Below are positions 1 through 8,665 of a stretch of 15,061 nucleotides of DNA, one piece after another. The first letter of the stretch is position 1; each line of letters begins with the position of its first letter. A program made the translations under genes and the position numbers. The stretch comes from Podila epigama (lineage: Eukaryota; Mortierellomycota; Mortierellomycetes; Mortierellales; Mortierellaceae): the NCBI GenBank assembly GCA_015679605.1, contig JAAAVE010000192.1, forward strand, positions 1 to 15,061. Direction: 5' to 3'. A model generated the notes under the pieces. That model did not search any database. It was not told the origin of the DNA and saw nothing but the letters and a program-made list of their open reading frames with translations.

Positions 1-82
1 TTTTTTTTTTTTTGTACAACATCGCAAGGTGAGCGACAAATGCGTTTTTATATAAAATTTTACTCTTTTCATTTAATCTTCT
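1..82 (-). other. 3' flank of eIF2A ending in a 13-nt homopolymer
   Basis: Downstream of the eIF2A stop the minus strand is A/T-rich, with TTTTATATAAAAA, then a TGTA motif, then a run of 13 A at the window edge (plus positions 1-13, all T). It may serve as the 3' UTR and polyadenylation region. The homopolymer at the very edge could also be where an assembly contig begins. No gene is seen here. Confidence 0.4.
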
Positions 83-2903
83 TTAGATTTTCAATGCCTC
101 CAACTCCTTCAAAAGCGCTGCCTCAGCCGTGATCTTTTGGATCTGGGTCAGCTCCAAAGTCTCACCAGCTGCCTGCTTCTCCTTCAACTCATGGATCTGC
201 TTGAGCTTTTTCGTGACATTGCGAATCTTCTTTTCTGTCTCGGTCATGCCAGCCGGAGAGGTCGAAGGAGGCAAAAGGGCACCGTTCGTGTTCTTTGGCT
301 TGGCGTTGTTAGTGTTACCAGGGGATCCGCCGTTACGTGCACCAGTTGACACGGGGCGGGGGGTATTCGACCGAGCAGCATTACCTGCAGAAGTGTTGGG
401 GATTGACTCTTCAGTTTCCTTATTCTTTTTTGCGTTCTCGCGCTTCTTCTTGTTCTTCAACGCAGTCTTGGACAAGTTGGCATCTGAAGATGCAGCGGTA
501 GAAGCAGCTCCACTCGTGGAGGTTCCAGCAGATGCATCCTACAAAAAGGGAACATAGAAGACAAACAAAGCCAAAAGAGGGTCAGCGACAACTCACAGAA
601 ATAACATACAAAACAAAGAGATGTGCAGAGCTCAAGATTTGATACAATATGAGAACACGTACAGCGAACAGAGAAGGGGCTGGGGTGCCTCGTGCCTGTG
701 GAGGACGGTAGGCACCCATGCTCTTGACAGGAGCGGCCTTGACCTGAGCCGCAGATGCATTGGCGGCAGGCTTGGGGGCAGGCGACAAGGAAGAGCGGAT
801 AGGATAGATCTCAGGAGCACTGGGTCTCCAAGAGACTTGGTAGAGTTCATTCATCTCTTCGACATGGACGAGCGTGCCGGTGTAATGCCAGATCTTGTAG
901 CCATTGTCAACACGGAGACGAGGGCTCAAAGTAGCGGTCAAAATGTGGCGACCATCAGGGCTCCACTCGCAGAAAGTGGTATCACGGGCCGAGACACTAG
1001 TAATCTTCTTCAAAGTCTTGCGATCCCAAAAGTCCATTGTTCCGGCCAAGTTTCCAAATCCTGCCAAAACAAGAACACGTCCTTGAGGGTTCCACTTGAT
1101 GACGTTTCGTGCATCTCGTCCAAACTCGTGCACAGCATTGGCGCGGTGGTCAAAAAGAGTGGTCTTGGGGCTAGGCATCTGTCCGTGAATGACGACAAAG
1201 TCCTTGGAAGCTGGGGCCCAAGCGACATCATGAATGAGGCCGTCGATGGGCACTCTGCAGTCAAAATTACCGGCGACAGCGAGGTAATACAGGTTGGTCT
1301 CACCATAGTACGACTTTCCGGTCTTGTCGACATCAGTGGTAGTCCAGACAAGAATGTTGGTGCCGAGCTGGTTCCAGATCATCTGGACACGGTCAGCCTT
1401 GAAAAAGGACTTGCTGGCAAGAGGGACCGTGAAGTTTGTGATTGAATAGATTCGGACCATAGCTGGAGCTCCCTTGCGCTCTCCGAAAAAGACGGCGACC
1501 GAGGTTGACTTTCCGGGTGAAAGAGAGAATTGAGACATGCCCTCCTGACGCAACTTGGTAAAGGGGGCCTTGGGCAGGTTCTTGGGCTCCCAAAAGTGGA
1601 CCTCATTCGAGACCATCCTAGCGCAGTACGACTCATCATCGGTCCATTGAACATTCCTATAATACCAATGGAGAGTGGGTGAGCAATCAAATTTGTTTGA
1701 CCATTGCGTGGTGTTTCTGCATGAACGATTGGTCCGTTCATATTGAAAGGAAGGGGGTGGTTTCGAGTGGTTCCCGAAAATAAAGAGAAAAAATAATAAC
1801 AGAGAGAGCCTAAGCTGCGGCATGCTTTTGCGCCAGGGTCTTGCATGGAGGAGACATCATATGTATAAAAAAATCAGGGGTAAAATCATACCAGTTGTTC
1901 TGGTTCTTCTGCGAAAACGACGTCAGCTCCTGACCAGTCTTGACCTCAAAGATGGACATGTTCTTATGAGAACCGTCCTCAGTCTTGACTAAAGAAAGGA
2001 CACAAGGGATGGAAGAAACCCGTGCGTTAGGGATAACCAGTCATCAGCCATTTTTGAGTGAATAAATTTTTTCGCAAAAAAAAAAAAAGCTATTTCACAT
2101 TCCAAAACCCTTATTTCCAAAACTTACTCTGACGCTGCCAGGTCGAGAGGTAAGTTCCCTTTGGCGAAAAGTCGATCTCGATCACATCCTTGATGGCAAA
2201 CTCCTGAACCATCTGCAACGACTGAGCGTCCATGACCTTCACACTAGAGAAGTGACGATTAGGGGGATAGATAAGAAGGACAGTATAGAGGGGGGATAGA
2301 TAAGAAGGTACGTTGAGCATGATGTGACATAATATTTGAAAATCAAAAGAGTGTGTAAAGGACAAATTCATGGTTACCTGTCAGGAGTGGCCCAAGCGAG
2401 GTGAAGGCCGTTCTTGCTGTACTGAAGAACACGGATGTTGCCAACTTGCCTAAAGATTGAGATCAAAGAATATGAAGGAAAAAGTTAGTTCACACAAAAA
2501 ATAGGCCCTCTCCTCTTTCAGGATAGAACAGTTGAGATCTCGGCATTCCCACTTGATGTCAATTGTACAAACGTACTTTTCGAAACCAGCTGGCGCACCA
2601 AAGGCAGGGGCGCCCTCGGAAAGACCGATTCCTGCGCTGGAGCGGACTATAAGTGGGAGAAGGTGAGATTTATACAAAAAGATGATGAGTATAGAACTAC
2701 ATGACGCTTGAGCTTGACTGATCAGTAAAGCAATAAGAGCAAGACAAGAATAAATTAGCTCATTCTTATTTTTTTGGCTTCCATCAGATCAACATCCCGC
2801 TCACGCCCCTACGTTGAGCCTAAACAGGATGTGAACATGAAAGATAAAATGAGCAAAATGGTGACATACAAGCGAATTGAGTAGGTGGGAGGGAGGAGGA
2901 CAT
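83..2903 (-). CDS. EIF2A: Eukaryotic translation initiation factor 2A (eIF2A), 7 exons
   Basis: Exons on the minus strand: 2903-2870, 2646-2577, 2449-2378, 2243-2128, 1988-1892, 1656-663 and 538-83. Together they make 1839 nt, or 612 aa plus TAA, and every junction has GT..AG ends and keeps frame. The start is MSSSLPPTQFAFRSS, with A at -3. Residues from about 35 to 400 form the WD-repeat beta-propeller. Blocks typical of eIF2A include DVDKTGKSYYGET, LVLAGFGNLAGTM and RLRVDNGYKIWHYTG. After a low-complexity Ala/Pro linker comes a basic stretch (KNKKKRENAKK), then the conserved C-terminal helix starting EKKIRNVTKKLKQI. The length is close to the human protein (about 585 aa). In the family, eIF2A delivers Met-tRNAi to the 40S subunit independently of GTP and acts in non-canonical initiation; it is cytosolic. 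The first exon is only 34 nt, so the N-terminus is the least certain part of the model. The family call is very secure. Confidence 0.96.
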
Positions 2904-3034
2904 GATCGTATGGAGCAAGGAGTGAAAGAATGCGAAATTGATCGTCAGCTACTTGACTTCATTTAATATGAGCACGTGATTTTATTTTTTCTTGCGATAT
3001 TTACAGGGAGTGCCAGCATAAAAAAAAATTGTTT
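2904..3034 (-). promoter_or_regulatory. Compact spacer: 3' signal of the orphan gene plus eIF2A promoter with an E-box
   Basis: Only 131 bp separate the stop of the upstream orphan gene from the eIF2A start, both on the minus strand. The spacer holds AATAAA on the minus strand (plus 2981-2986), about 50 nt after the orphan stop and suited to its polyadenylation. Next to it is a perfect palindrome CACGTG (2973-2978), 70 bp upstream of the eIF2A ATG. CACGTG is the core site for bHLH factors of the Cbf1/Pho4/Myc type. Its use here is an inference from position. Confidence 0.45.
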
Positions 3035-4105
3035 CTAATCGAGGTCCATATCCATGATCTTCTCTTGCAGGGTAAGCAGAGGATCATGCTCAGAGTCGAC
3101 TTCGTCATCATCGAGCTCTTCGATGTAAACGCTCGACTCCTTTTGATAAAGATTGGGTTCTTTGCGGCAGCCAGCTGTCGCAGGATGTTGATATAAGACA
3201 AGTTCGTGTCCTTGTGCCTCCATTGGAAACTTGTGTGGATGCACTGATTCTAGGCGCGTTTTGATGATTGCGTCAATGCTTTGGGACATGGAGACTGCTT
3301 TGGGACCCTCGTACCGTATCAGGGCTTTAAGGTCGGCCTTGGAGCTTGCTGTATTCCGAGGTTCTGGCGATTCTTCTTCGTCTTCACTCATCAAGGTTTC
3401 TTGCTCGGCAATTTCGTCTTGCTTGCTGTCACGATACCAGTCCTGGCCAATTCGTATGTTTTGAGCTTTACTGCAAGTGACCCCTGTTGCGTAAGAGTCT
3501 ACGGTACTTGCATTCTCTTCGACACATTGAAGACTATCATTGGACTTTCTTAATCTTAGTCTCTTTGTCGGGGAGGGTAAGGAGGGTGCATGATCCAAGA
3601 TAGGGTGAAGAGAGCCATCCTCTTGTACATCGTACACCTCGCGCAGATCGCTGGGAGGCGTGGGCTCGAACGAACTGTCTCGCCGGCGCTTGTGATCATT
3701 CTCGCCCAGATGAAGTGCCACAAGTTCTTCGCCTGAGGAGAGGTCGATGATGCTTGGACCCTCGGCGATTTTGATGACATTTGTCGAGTTATCAGTTGAC
3801 GAGCGAGATGATGGGGTTGATTGTGTTTGATTGAAATGTAGTGGCCGGATTGTATCGTCTGTCATTCTGAGCTTCTTTGTTGGATGTGGTCGAGAAAGTA
3901 TGGGTCGCTCTTGAAGTGTTGAATCTAGTGAGGCAATGAACTCTGGTTCAAAGTGTAAAGACCGCTTTTTCCTGCGGCCTTCAGTCATATTTGATGGAAT
4001 CTGCTCCTGACCGTTCTCTTGCTCGGCCAGCTCGCGGTGGCACTTTTCAGCGGCTGAAAAGGCCTCATTGTAGCGTTGGAAGGGATCCACCTGTCGTGCA
4101 AACAT
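3035..4105 (-). CDS. Unrecognised disordered, probably nuclear protein (356 aa) with a SUMO-interaction-like motif
   Basis: Single-exon ORF from ATG (A at -3) to TAG. I do not recognise the family. Residues 1-35 (MFARQVDPFQRYNEAF...) look like one amphipathic helix. The rest is rich in S, E, D, K and R and probably disordered. Visible motifs are basic clusters suited to nuclear import (RRKKR at 44-48, KRRR at 139-142, KRLRLRK at 181-187), a SUMO-interaction-like core IIDL at 119-122 followed by SSGEE, an acidic patch SEDEEE at 240-245, and a tail beginning about 328 (EELDDDEVDSEHD) that ends MDMDLD. A basic cluster followed by FEP and then PTK(K/R)LR(M/L) occurs twice (44-81 and 139-185). A segment around 256-305 (KADLKALIRYEGPKAV...) looks the most ordered and may be the conserved core. 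Absence of introns contrasts with most of its neighbours. Coding status rests on an open frame over 1 kb, a good start context and a plausible poly(A) signal; function is unknown. Confidence 0.8.
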   Translation of the reverse strand: MFARQVDPFQRYNEAFSAAEKCHRELAEQENGQEQIPSNMTEGRRKKRSLHFEPEFIASLDSTLQERPILSRPHPTKKLRMTDDTIRPLHFNQTQSTPSSRSSTDNSTNVIKIAEGPSIIDLSSGEELVALHLGENDHKRRRDSSFEPTPPSDLREVYDVQEDGSLHPILDHAPSLPSPTKRLRLRKSNDSLQCVEENASTVDSYATGVTCSKAQNIRIGQDWYRDSKQDEIAEQETLMSEDEEESPEPRNTASSKADLKALIRYEGPKAVSMSQSIDAIIKTRLESVHPHKFPMEAQGHELVLYQHPATAGCRKEPNLYQKESSVYIEELDDDEVDSEHDPLLTLQEKIMDMDLD

Positions 4106-4230
4106 CCTTGCGAACGAAGTCGAGTGAGTATGCAGGCAGGCAGACTAGGAAAGCTTAACGATAACTTGTGGGCGTGTTTTGACGACCAAAACAGAAGGAG
4201 GGAGGAGGAAAGCGAGGAGTGTATGAGTGC

Positions 4231-4280
4231 GAGAGAGAGAGAGAGAGAGAGAGAGAGTGTGTGTGTGTGTGTGTGTGTGT
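4231..4280. repeat. Compound (GA)n(GT)n microsatellite
   Basis: About 13 GA units run directly into about 12 GT units. On the minus strand, the sense strand of the orphan gene, this reads as an AC tract followed by a TC tract, 125-175 bp before the ATG. The GT part can adopt Z-DNA, and the purine/pyrimidine-biased GA part can form triplex-like structures. Length polymorphism is expected. Confidence 0.95.
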
Positions 4281-4376
4281 ACAGAAGAGATTCCAGTAAA
4301 AGGTGTGATGGTGTTGTGAATGAGGGTGGCAAAAAGTTGTAGCAAGCAGACAATGGGCAAGCCTTTATGAAGGAAG

Positions 4377-4396
4377 AAAAAAAAAAATTTTTTTTT
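4377..4396. repeat. A11T9 palindromic tract
   Basis: Eleven A are followed directly by nine T, a perfect A/T palindrome apart from the length difference. Such rigid poly(dA:dT) tracts tend to exclude nucleosomes in fungal promoters. It lies about 270 bp upstream of the orphan start, so a promoter role is plausible but unproven. Confidence 0.6.
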
Positions 4397-4442
4397 CGGG
4401 CTTGTTCTCTCAGGTTCGTTGTGTTTCCAGAACCTGCCAAAC

Positions 4443-4485
4443 GTGCCAAATCTGGAAGGTGACCTTTTCAACACCAGCTTGGCAC
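4443..4485. repeat. Nested imperfect inverted repeat
   Basis: The outer arms are GTGCCAA..CTGG (4443-4455) and CCAG..TTGGCAC (4474-4485), pairing except around two central bases. Inside lies an 11-nt odd palindrome, AAGGTGACCTT (4456-4466). It could be a dimeric factor site or a small cruciform, or chance. Confidence 0.4.
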
Positions 4486-4661
4486 TTGCCCCTTTGTGTC
4501 CCCCTAGTTTTGGTCTTTATCCTACGGCAGATGGCTCACGTCCATACGAAAGCGTAGGCGTGTAGCCAGGCATCTACCTGGATGCAGAAACTTTGTTTGT
4601 ACATCCATTAAAGCAGATGGATGGAACGGATGATCAATGTGAACATGACAGCATGCAAAAC

Positions 4662-4697
4662 TGGTCAAAAGGGTGAAAAGGGTCAAAAGGGTCAAAA
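4662..4697 (+). repeat. Minisatellite, four tandem 9-bp units (GGGTCAAAA)
   Basis: Four contiguous 9-bp units: TGGTCAAAA, GGGTGAAAA, GGGTCAAAA and GGGTCAAAA. The last two are identical and the others differ by one base each. It sits about 410 bp upstream of the C9orf72-like start. It could be a tandem factor-binding array or a neutral minisatellite. Confidence 0.85.
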
Positions 4698-5103
4698 GTA
4701 GAGTGTTGTCTACAACACAATCAGGTCACGTTTCTCAGCATTGCATGAAGCGCGCGATCCCATTCGGTCAGCTTCACTTCTCCACTTGCATCACACATTT
4801 CGCACACCGTTCATTATCCACCAACTATTCACACACGTACACGCATATATTGTATCTTACCCACGCGATTTCATACGCATACCCACCCTCTCCTTTCATT
4901 TAATTCAGACCCTACACTGTCACTCTCGTTCCTACCAGCACTCGCAGAAAACAAACATTCAAAAAGACTTGTTACATTACAATCCACCCGACAACATAGA
5001 ACGATTCGTGCACAAATCTTTCAAGAACGCTCGGCCACCCACACCTCTTCTGATTGTTTAACCAAGACCAGTCCTGTCGAACTCATTCACCAGGGTCCTG
5101 CAC

Positions 5104-5231
5104 ATGCATGTCTGGCCATGGAAATGCCACCCAAGGGCCAGCCAGCTCAGAATCCACCTCTGCAATATCACAATGTACCAACGAATCAAGATCACCTGGA
5201 GAGAATCAGCTTGAACACAATATTATCATAA
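5104..5231 (+). promoter_or_regulatory. Overlapping ATGs in all three frames at the start of the C9orf72-like gene
   Basis: Three ATGs lie within 17 nt, each in a different frame. ATG 5104 opens a 36-codon ORF ending at TGA 5212-5214. ATG 5108 is the first in-frame ATG of the main gene. ATG 5118 opens a 37-codon ORF ending at TAA 5229-5231. Only 5118 has a strong start context (G at -3 and G at +4); 5104 and 5108 have a pyrimidine at -3. If the mRNA carries this stretch, the small ORFs would compete with the main start. A later in-frame ATG at 5369 has A at -3 and could be the main start instead. Confidence 0.5.
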
Positions 5232-8200
5232 CAACAGCAGGATCAATAGAGTCGCCAGCATTAACTGCAGACACGACCACCGCCGCAGTGCCCGTTTCTC
5301 GTCTTCATACAGTCCAAACGGAAGATTCTAGTGCAGCAGGCGTCAACATCAACACGCAAACAAAAAATATGAAGATCCCTGACGAAATATTTAAAGACTC
5401 CATGTCTACACAAAAAAATCCTAATGACCTCAGTGACAAACCACATACCACTACCACTACCACTACAAACACAACCAGAACAACGACGACATCAACAACA
5501 GCAACAACAGCAACAACAGTTACAACAACTACTAATCATAATTCCGCAGAGTCCTCGCCTCCTGTTGCATCATACAGGATCCGTGTCCCACCCCAGAATC
5601 TCCCCCCAGGGTGCATCGCTTTGGCACAATCACAATTTCAACCAACACTCGTTTCCCAGTTGCAACTAAATACAAAGGTCGCTACTTCGTCACCGCCAAC
5701 ACTCAACCTTGTCCCTGCAACACCAGGGCCACCTGCTTCAGGCAGCAACTTGCTTCCAGCACCCGTGACCTCAGAACCTCTCACCTCGAGTCCGTCTACG
5801 CTATCAAAACACAAGGGACAGCCTGTTCTCCCATTCCTGGTAACACCAAAGGAGGAAAAGAGCCATGGAACAATCTGGGGTCTTTGGGAGCATGATGAGG
5901 TGACCCAACATGGAAAGCCGACTAGCAAAGTCACCAAAGCGGCAGCCAAAGGGCCACCGAGCACCTCAGGGTCAGCCAAAGTTGTCACTTCCATTGGAGC
6001 GGAAGCTGGCCGCAGAGCCCTGCTTGCACTCCAAAGTGTAGCAGCAGAAGAAGGCGGAGCTATCGCTGGTGTTGGTAAGGGACATCATTCATCTTGGGCT
6101 GATGGTTCGATTTTGTGTTTTTGTATATAGACCTTTGCTATCATAGTGCCGGTTCCTTACACCTTTTCTGAACAATGTTATAGCTCCAAGGAAGAAGGCA
6201 TCAACACAACAGCTCACCTCCAAATTCACGATTCTCGCCCCGCCTCTGACTTCCTCGCTCTCAGTGGCATCCGCGCCAGTAACGCCACGCAAGGATCGGG
6301 ACATGGACTCGATACGGACAAGCAGCTCACCAAATGCGCCATTCGAAACCTACTCTTTGCCAGTGACACCGACAGCAACTGAAAACCGATCCAACTGTCT
6401 GCCTGAAAATGGCTTTTTTTTGGCTGTCATGTCATTGTATTGGTCCAACCTTGTAGGCCCACGCATTGAACAGGTATGTAAATGAACTTTTTTTTTTAGT
6501 CGTTGTGCACTACACGGTTCATTTTTTCTCTTCTACTGGAGATGACCCAGTTCATACATTGACAGTCTTTGTTTTGTTTATATTGTATCAATCCCATACC
6601 TTCTTGATACGGTTCTTTTGTGCTTGTTACACAGATCTGGACTCCTCGTCTTGGTTGTCCAGACGAGTCCACCCTCCACCAGTTAGCTAAGCAAATTCTG
6701 AACGGGGAGGTGATGCGGACCTCGGACTCGGTTGAGGCAAAGATGGTCGTTCTGCAAGAAGAGGGTACTGATAAAACAACCTGCCGGGTTTGCCTTTATT
6801 AATGCCATCGCTCATATTGCAACAACGATAGCATTCATACTCACATTTTCATATGTATGTATCCTGACATCAGGTCTCATTGCCATGTCATATCTGTACA
6901 CTGCCGTACCATCCGTGGGTGACACTGGCTCTTATAGCAGCACAACGCTTGGGACGACAACAAGCACCCTCGCCATGTCTACAAAGTTTGTCCTTAGCTT
7001 TGTCGTGCCACTGGTCTACCTTCAAACATTTTCTGGGTTTTTCAGTATCATGTCTGACCATGCCCCGGTTCTCATTGAGGTTCTTCGTGGACTCCGTTCT
7101 GCGCTTGTAAGAATATTTTTCTCAAGCATTTTTTTTTTTTTTCTTTCACACGGTCGACAATTTTCACTTTATATCTTGACGCTAGTTTCTCACCAATCAT
7201 CTTTATATCCTATAGAAATTGAACGTTGCACTGGACTTGTTTGCGGAGGAGCATTTGGTGCCGTTTGTCGAAGATATCATGACTATGGAAGCTGTGGCCA
7301 TGGCTGTGGAAGGAGCAAAAGTAGGTCAAATTTATCAAGCATTCGTATTGTTGGCCCAGCCCGTATGATGACAAGGACTTTGAACTGACCAAATTGAATA
7401 CTTGAACCAATTTTTGGATACAGGTTAGTCATATTGCTCTTGGGCGTGAGGGCGACCAAGTCTTTGGACGCGAGTTTATCAGCCGGGCCATTACCTCTCA
7501 TCTTCAAACCAACTCCTCGACTGTTGTAGTTGGCAACAACATTACAATTATGAACATGGTAAATCTTTGATGAATAAGACATGGTATGTGATAATGTAGA
7601 AGAGAACTATAGGGCTCATAAGAAACCCTTTCGGTCTATCCATTCTAGATGATCAATACGCTAGCTCTATTTCTATCTGCCGAGGACAGAGCCAAGTCTT
7701 GCCATGCTCGCAAGCAACACCGATATCTACCGGATCTCTTCCTTCAAGGGATTTATACCCCGAGCGTGGGTAAACAAGGCCACAGTGGCGGAATTGTCTT
7801 TGATGGCGAAACAGGACATGCTGTTCGAAAATCTGACCAAAGCAACCGACTGTATCATATCCTGTCGTCTCCGTTCCCGACGACAATTGTTGATACTGTG
7901 CGGTTCAAAGTTGAGCAAACTGAACGATTCCCACGGTACACGGCATTAAGAGCAGAGTACCGGAAAGAACAGACACGATGTGTCATCAACCGTACTATCA
8001 GCAGAGTGAATGCCTGGAATGCCGCGAACCAGACCAGCTATCTATACCAGGGGTCAATACCTCCCCAAAGCTTTCAAAAATTTGCTGGCTCTGACACGGG
8101 TGGATTTTGGGGATCTAAACGAGAAAATGGCTGGACGAGTGTTGAATGGAAAGGGCAAAAGGTGATTCGGCCAGTAGTGAGTGTGGCACCCATTGTCGAG

Positions 8201-8665
8201 AATCTAGTTCGATGTGTGGTCGGCCTCCCTATTGATATGCGTGAAGGATATGTTCGGCAATGGCGACGCGGTCTAGTCAAACGTGCATTGACAATGGTCA
8301 AATTTGTCCGCAAAGAGGGGTAAGTAGAAGGGTTTTTAGTTTTCATATGATGCTTGTTTGCACTTTTCTGTACCTATTGTGACCAAGAGATATTCACATA
8401 CACACACAAAAAAATGGAAACCCTTCACACCCTTTTTTGTAGTGTCAATCTCGCAGAGCAGCTGGAGCAACAAGCGCGGATATCGAAACTTACTGAACAG
8501 TCCTTGGAGGACGAGATCAGCCAAGAGCCAGTGTCAGTCCAGGCAATCTTTCAGCAGTTAGGTATGGACTCTAGCGACCTCAGCATTATTCTGGGGACTG
8601 CAGAAAGGATTCTACCATCGATCACAGAGTTTGTGCGAGTTCACCTTGGGGTGACTGATCAATAA
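5108..8665 (+). CDS. C9orf72-like longin/DENN protein with long N-terminal extension, 8 exons
   Basis: Exons: 5108-6074, 6184-6473, 6635-6764, 6874-7106, 7216-7320, 7424-7558, 7649-8319 and 8443-8665. They total 2754 nt, or 917 aa, in frame at all seven GT..AG introns. The family is recognised from residue about 400 on. YWSNLVGPRIEQIW matches the human C9orf72 block YWDNILGPRIRHIW; LNGEVMRTSDS matches LNGEILRNAES; AITSHLQTNSSTVVVG matches AISSHLQTCGCSVVVG. The C-terminal LGMDSSDLSIILGTAERI resembles the last DENN helices. Residues 400-917 are therefore about the full human length (481 aa). Residues 1-399 are Ser/Thr/Pro-rich and probably disordered, with a poly-Thr tract at 114-142. In animals C9orf72 partners SMCR8 and WDR41 in a complex that acts on small GTPases in autophagy and lysosome biology; neither partner is in this window. 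The start at 5108 follows an in-frame TGA (5051-5053), but 5369 is an alternative. The family call is firm and the N-terminus is moderate. Confidence 0.92.
5447..5533 (+). repeat. Imperfect trinucleotide repeat (ACN/CAA/CAG) coding for poly-Thr
   Basis: In the main frame this stretch encodes 29 residues (114-142), nearly all Thr with a few Ser, Ala, Asn, Arg and Val. The same bases read one frame away give a Gln-rich run from CAA/CAG codons. The Thr frame is chosen because it alone stays open for over 1 kb and joins in phase to the conserved exons. Such repeats are prone to length change. Confidence 0.85.

Larger units (their letters stand above)
4106..5107. promoter_or_regulatory. Divergent intergenic region between the orphan gene and the C9orf72-like gene
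   Basis: About 1 kb with no convincing coding region; the short ORFs in it are low-complexity or lack family features. It must hold both 5' UTRs and both promoters. The orphan side has a compound dinucleotide microsatellite, about 125-175 bp upstream of its ATG. The middle has an A11T9 palindrome, a nested inverted repeat and a 9-bp tandem repeat. The C9orf72-like side (about 4780-5050) is rich in C and A with few G on the plus strand, typical of a fungal promoter or 5' leader. I find no clear TATA box. Confidence 0.5.

Noticed and set aside
1-13. Poly-T run as a retrotransposon or cDNA insertion tail
   Set aside because: It is only 13 nt at the window edge, with no target-site duplication or element visible; homopolymers of this length recur in this window.
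621-1445. A 274-codon plus-strand ORF opposite the main eIF2A exon
   Set aside because: It is antisense to strongly conserved eIF2A coding sequence, has no family features and arises from codon bias of the true strand.
1657-1823. Apparent hydrophobic signal peptide (MPQLRLSLLLFFLFIF) in front of the long eIF2A exon
   Set aside because: It is intron sequence read through. The acceptor at 1657-1659 joins the upstream exon in frame and restores the eIF2A sequence (NNWNVQWTDDE).
3035-4105. Orphan protein as an Akirin
   Set aside because: Only short N-terminal-type motifs resemble Akirin; the C-terminal helical region of Akirin is not visible and the length is almost double.
5424-5669. Gln-rich ORF (poly-Q) overlapping the poly-Thr tract
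   Set aside because: It is short, interrupted by stops on both sides and does not join the conserved exons in phase; the Thr frame is open for over 1 kb.
6765-6873. Hydrophobic, membrane-span-like stretch in the C9orf72-like gene
   Set aside because: It is an ORF running through a 109-nt intron in the wrong frame for the preceding exon. Splicing gives the expected longin-domain sequence instead.
6075-7215. Three introns of exactly 109 nt in the C9orf72-like gene
   Set aside because: The sequences are not similar to each other beyond splice sites. Most introns here are 90-125 nt, so equal lengths are likely chance.
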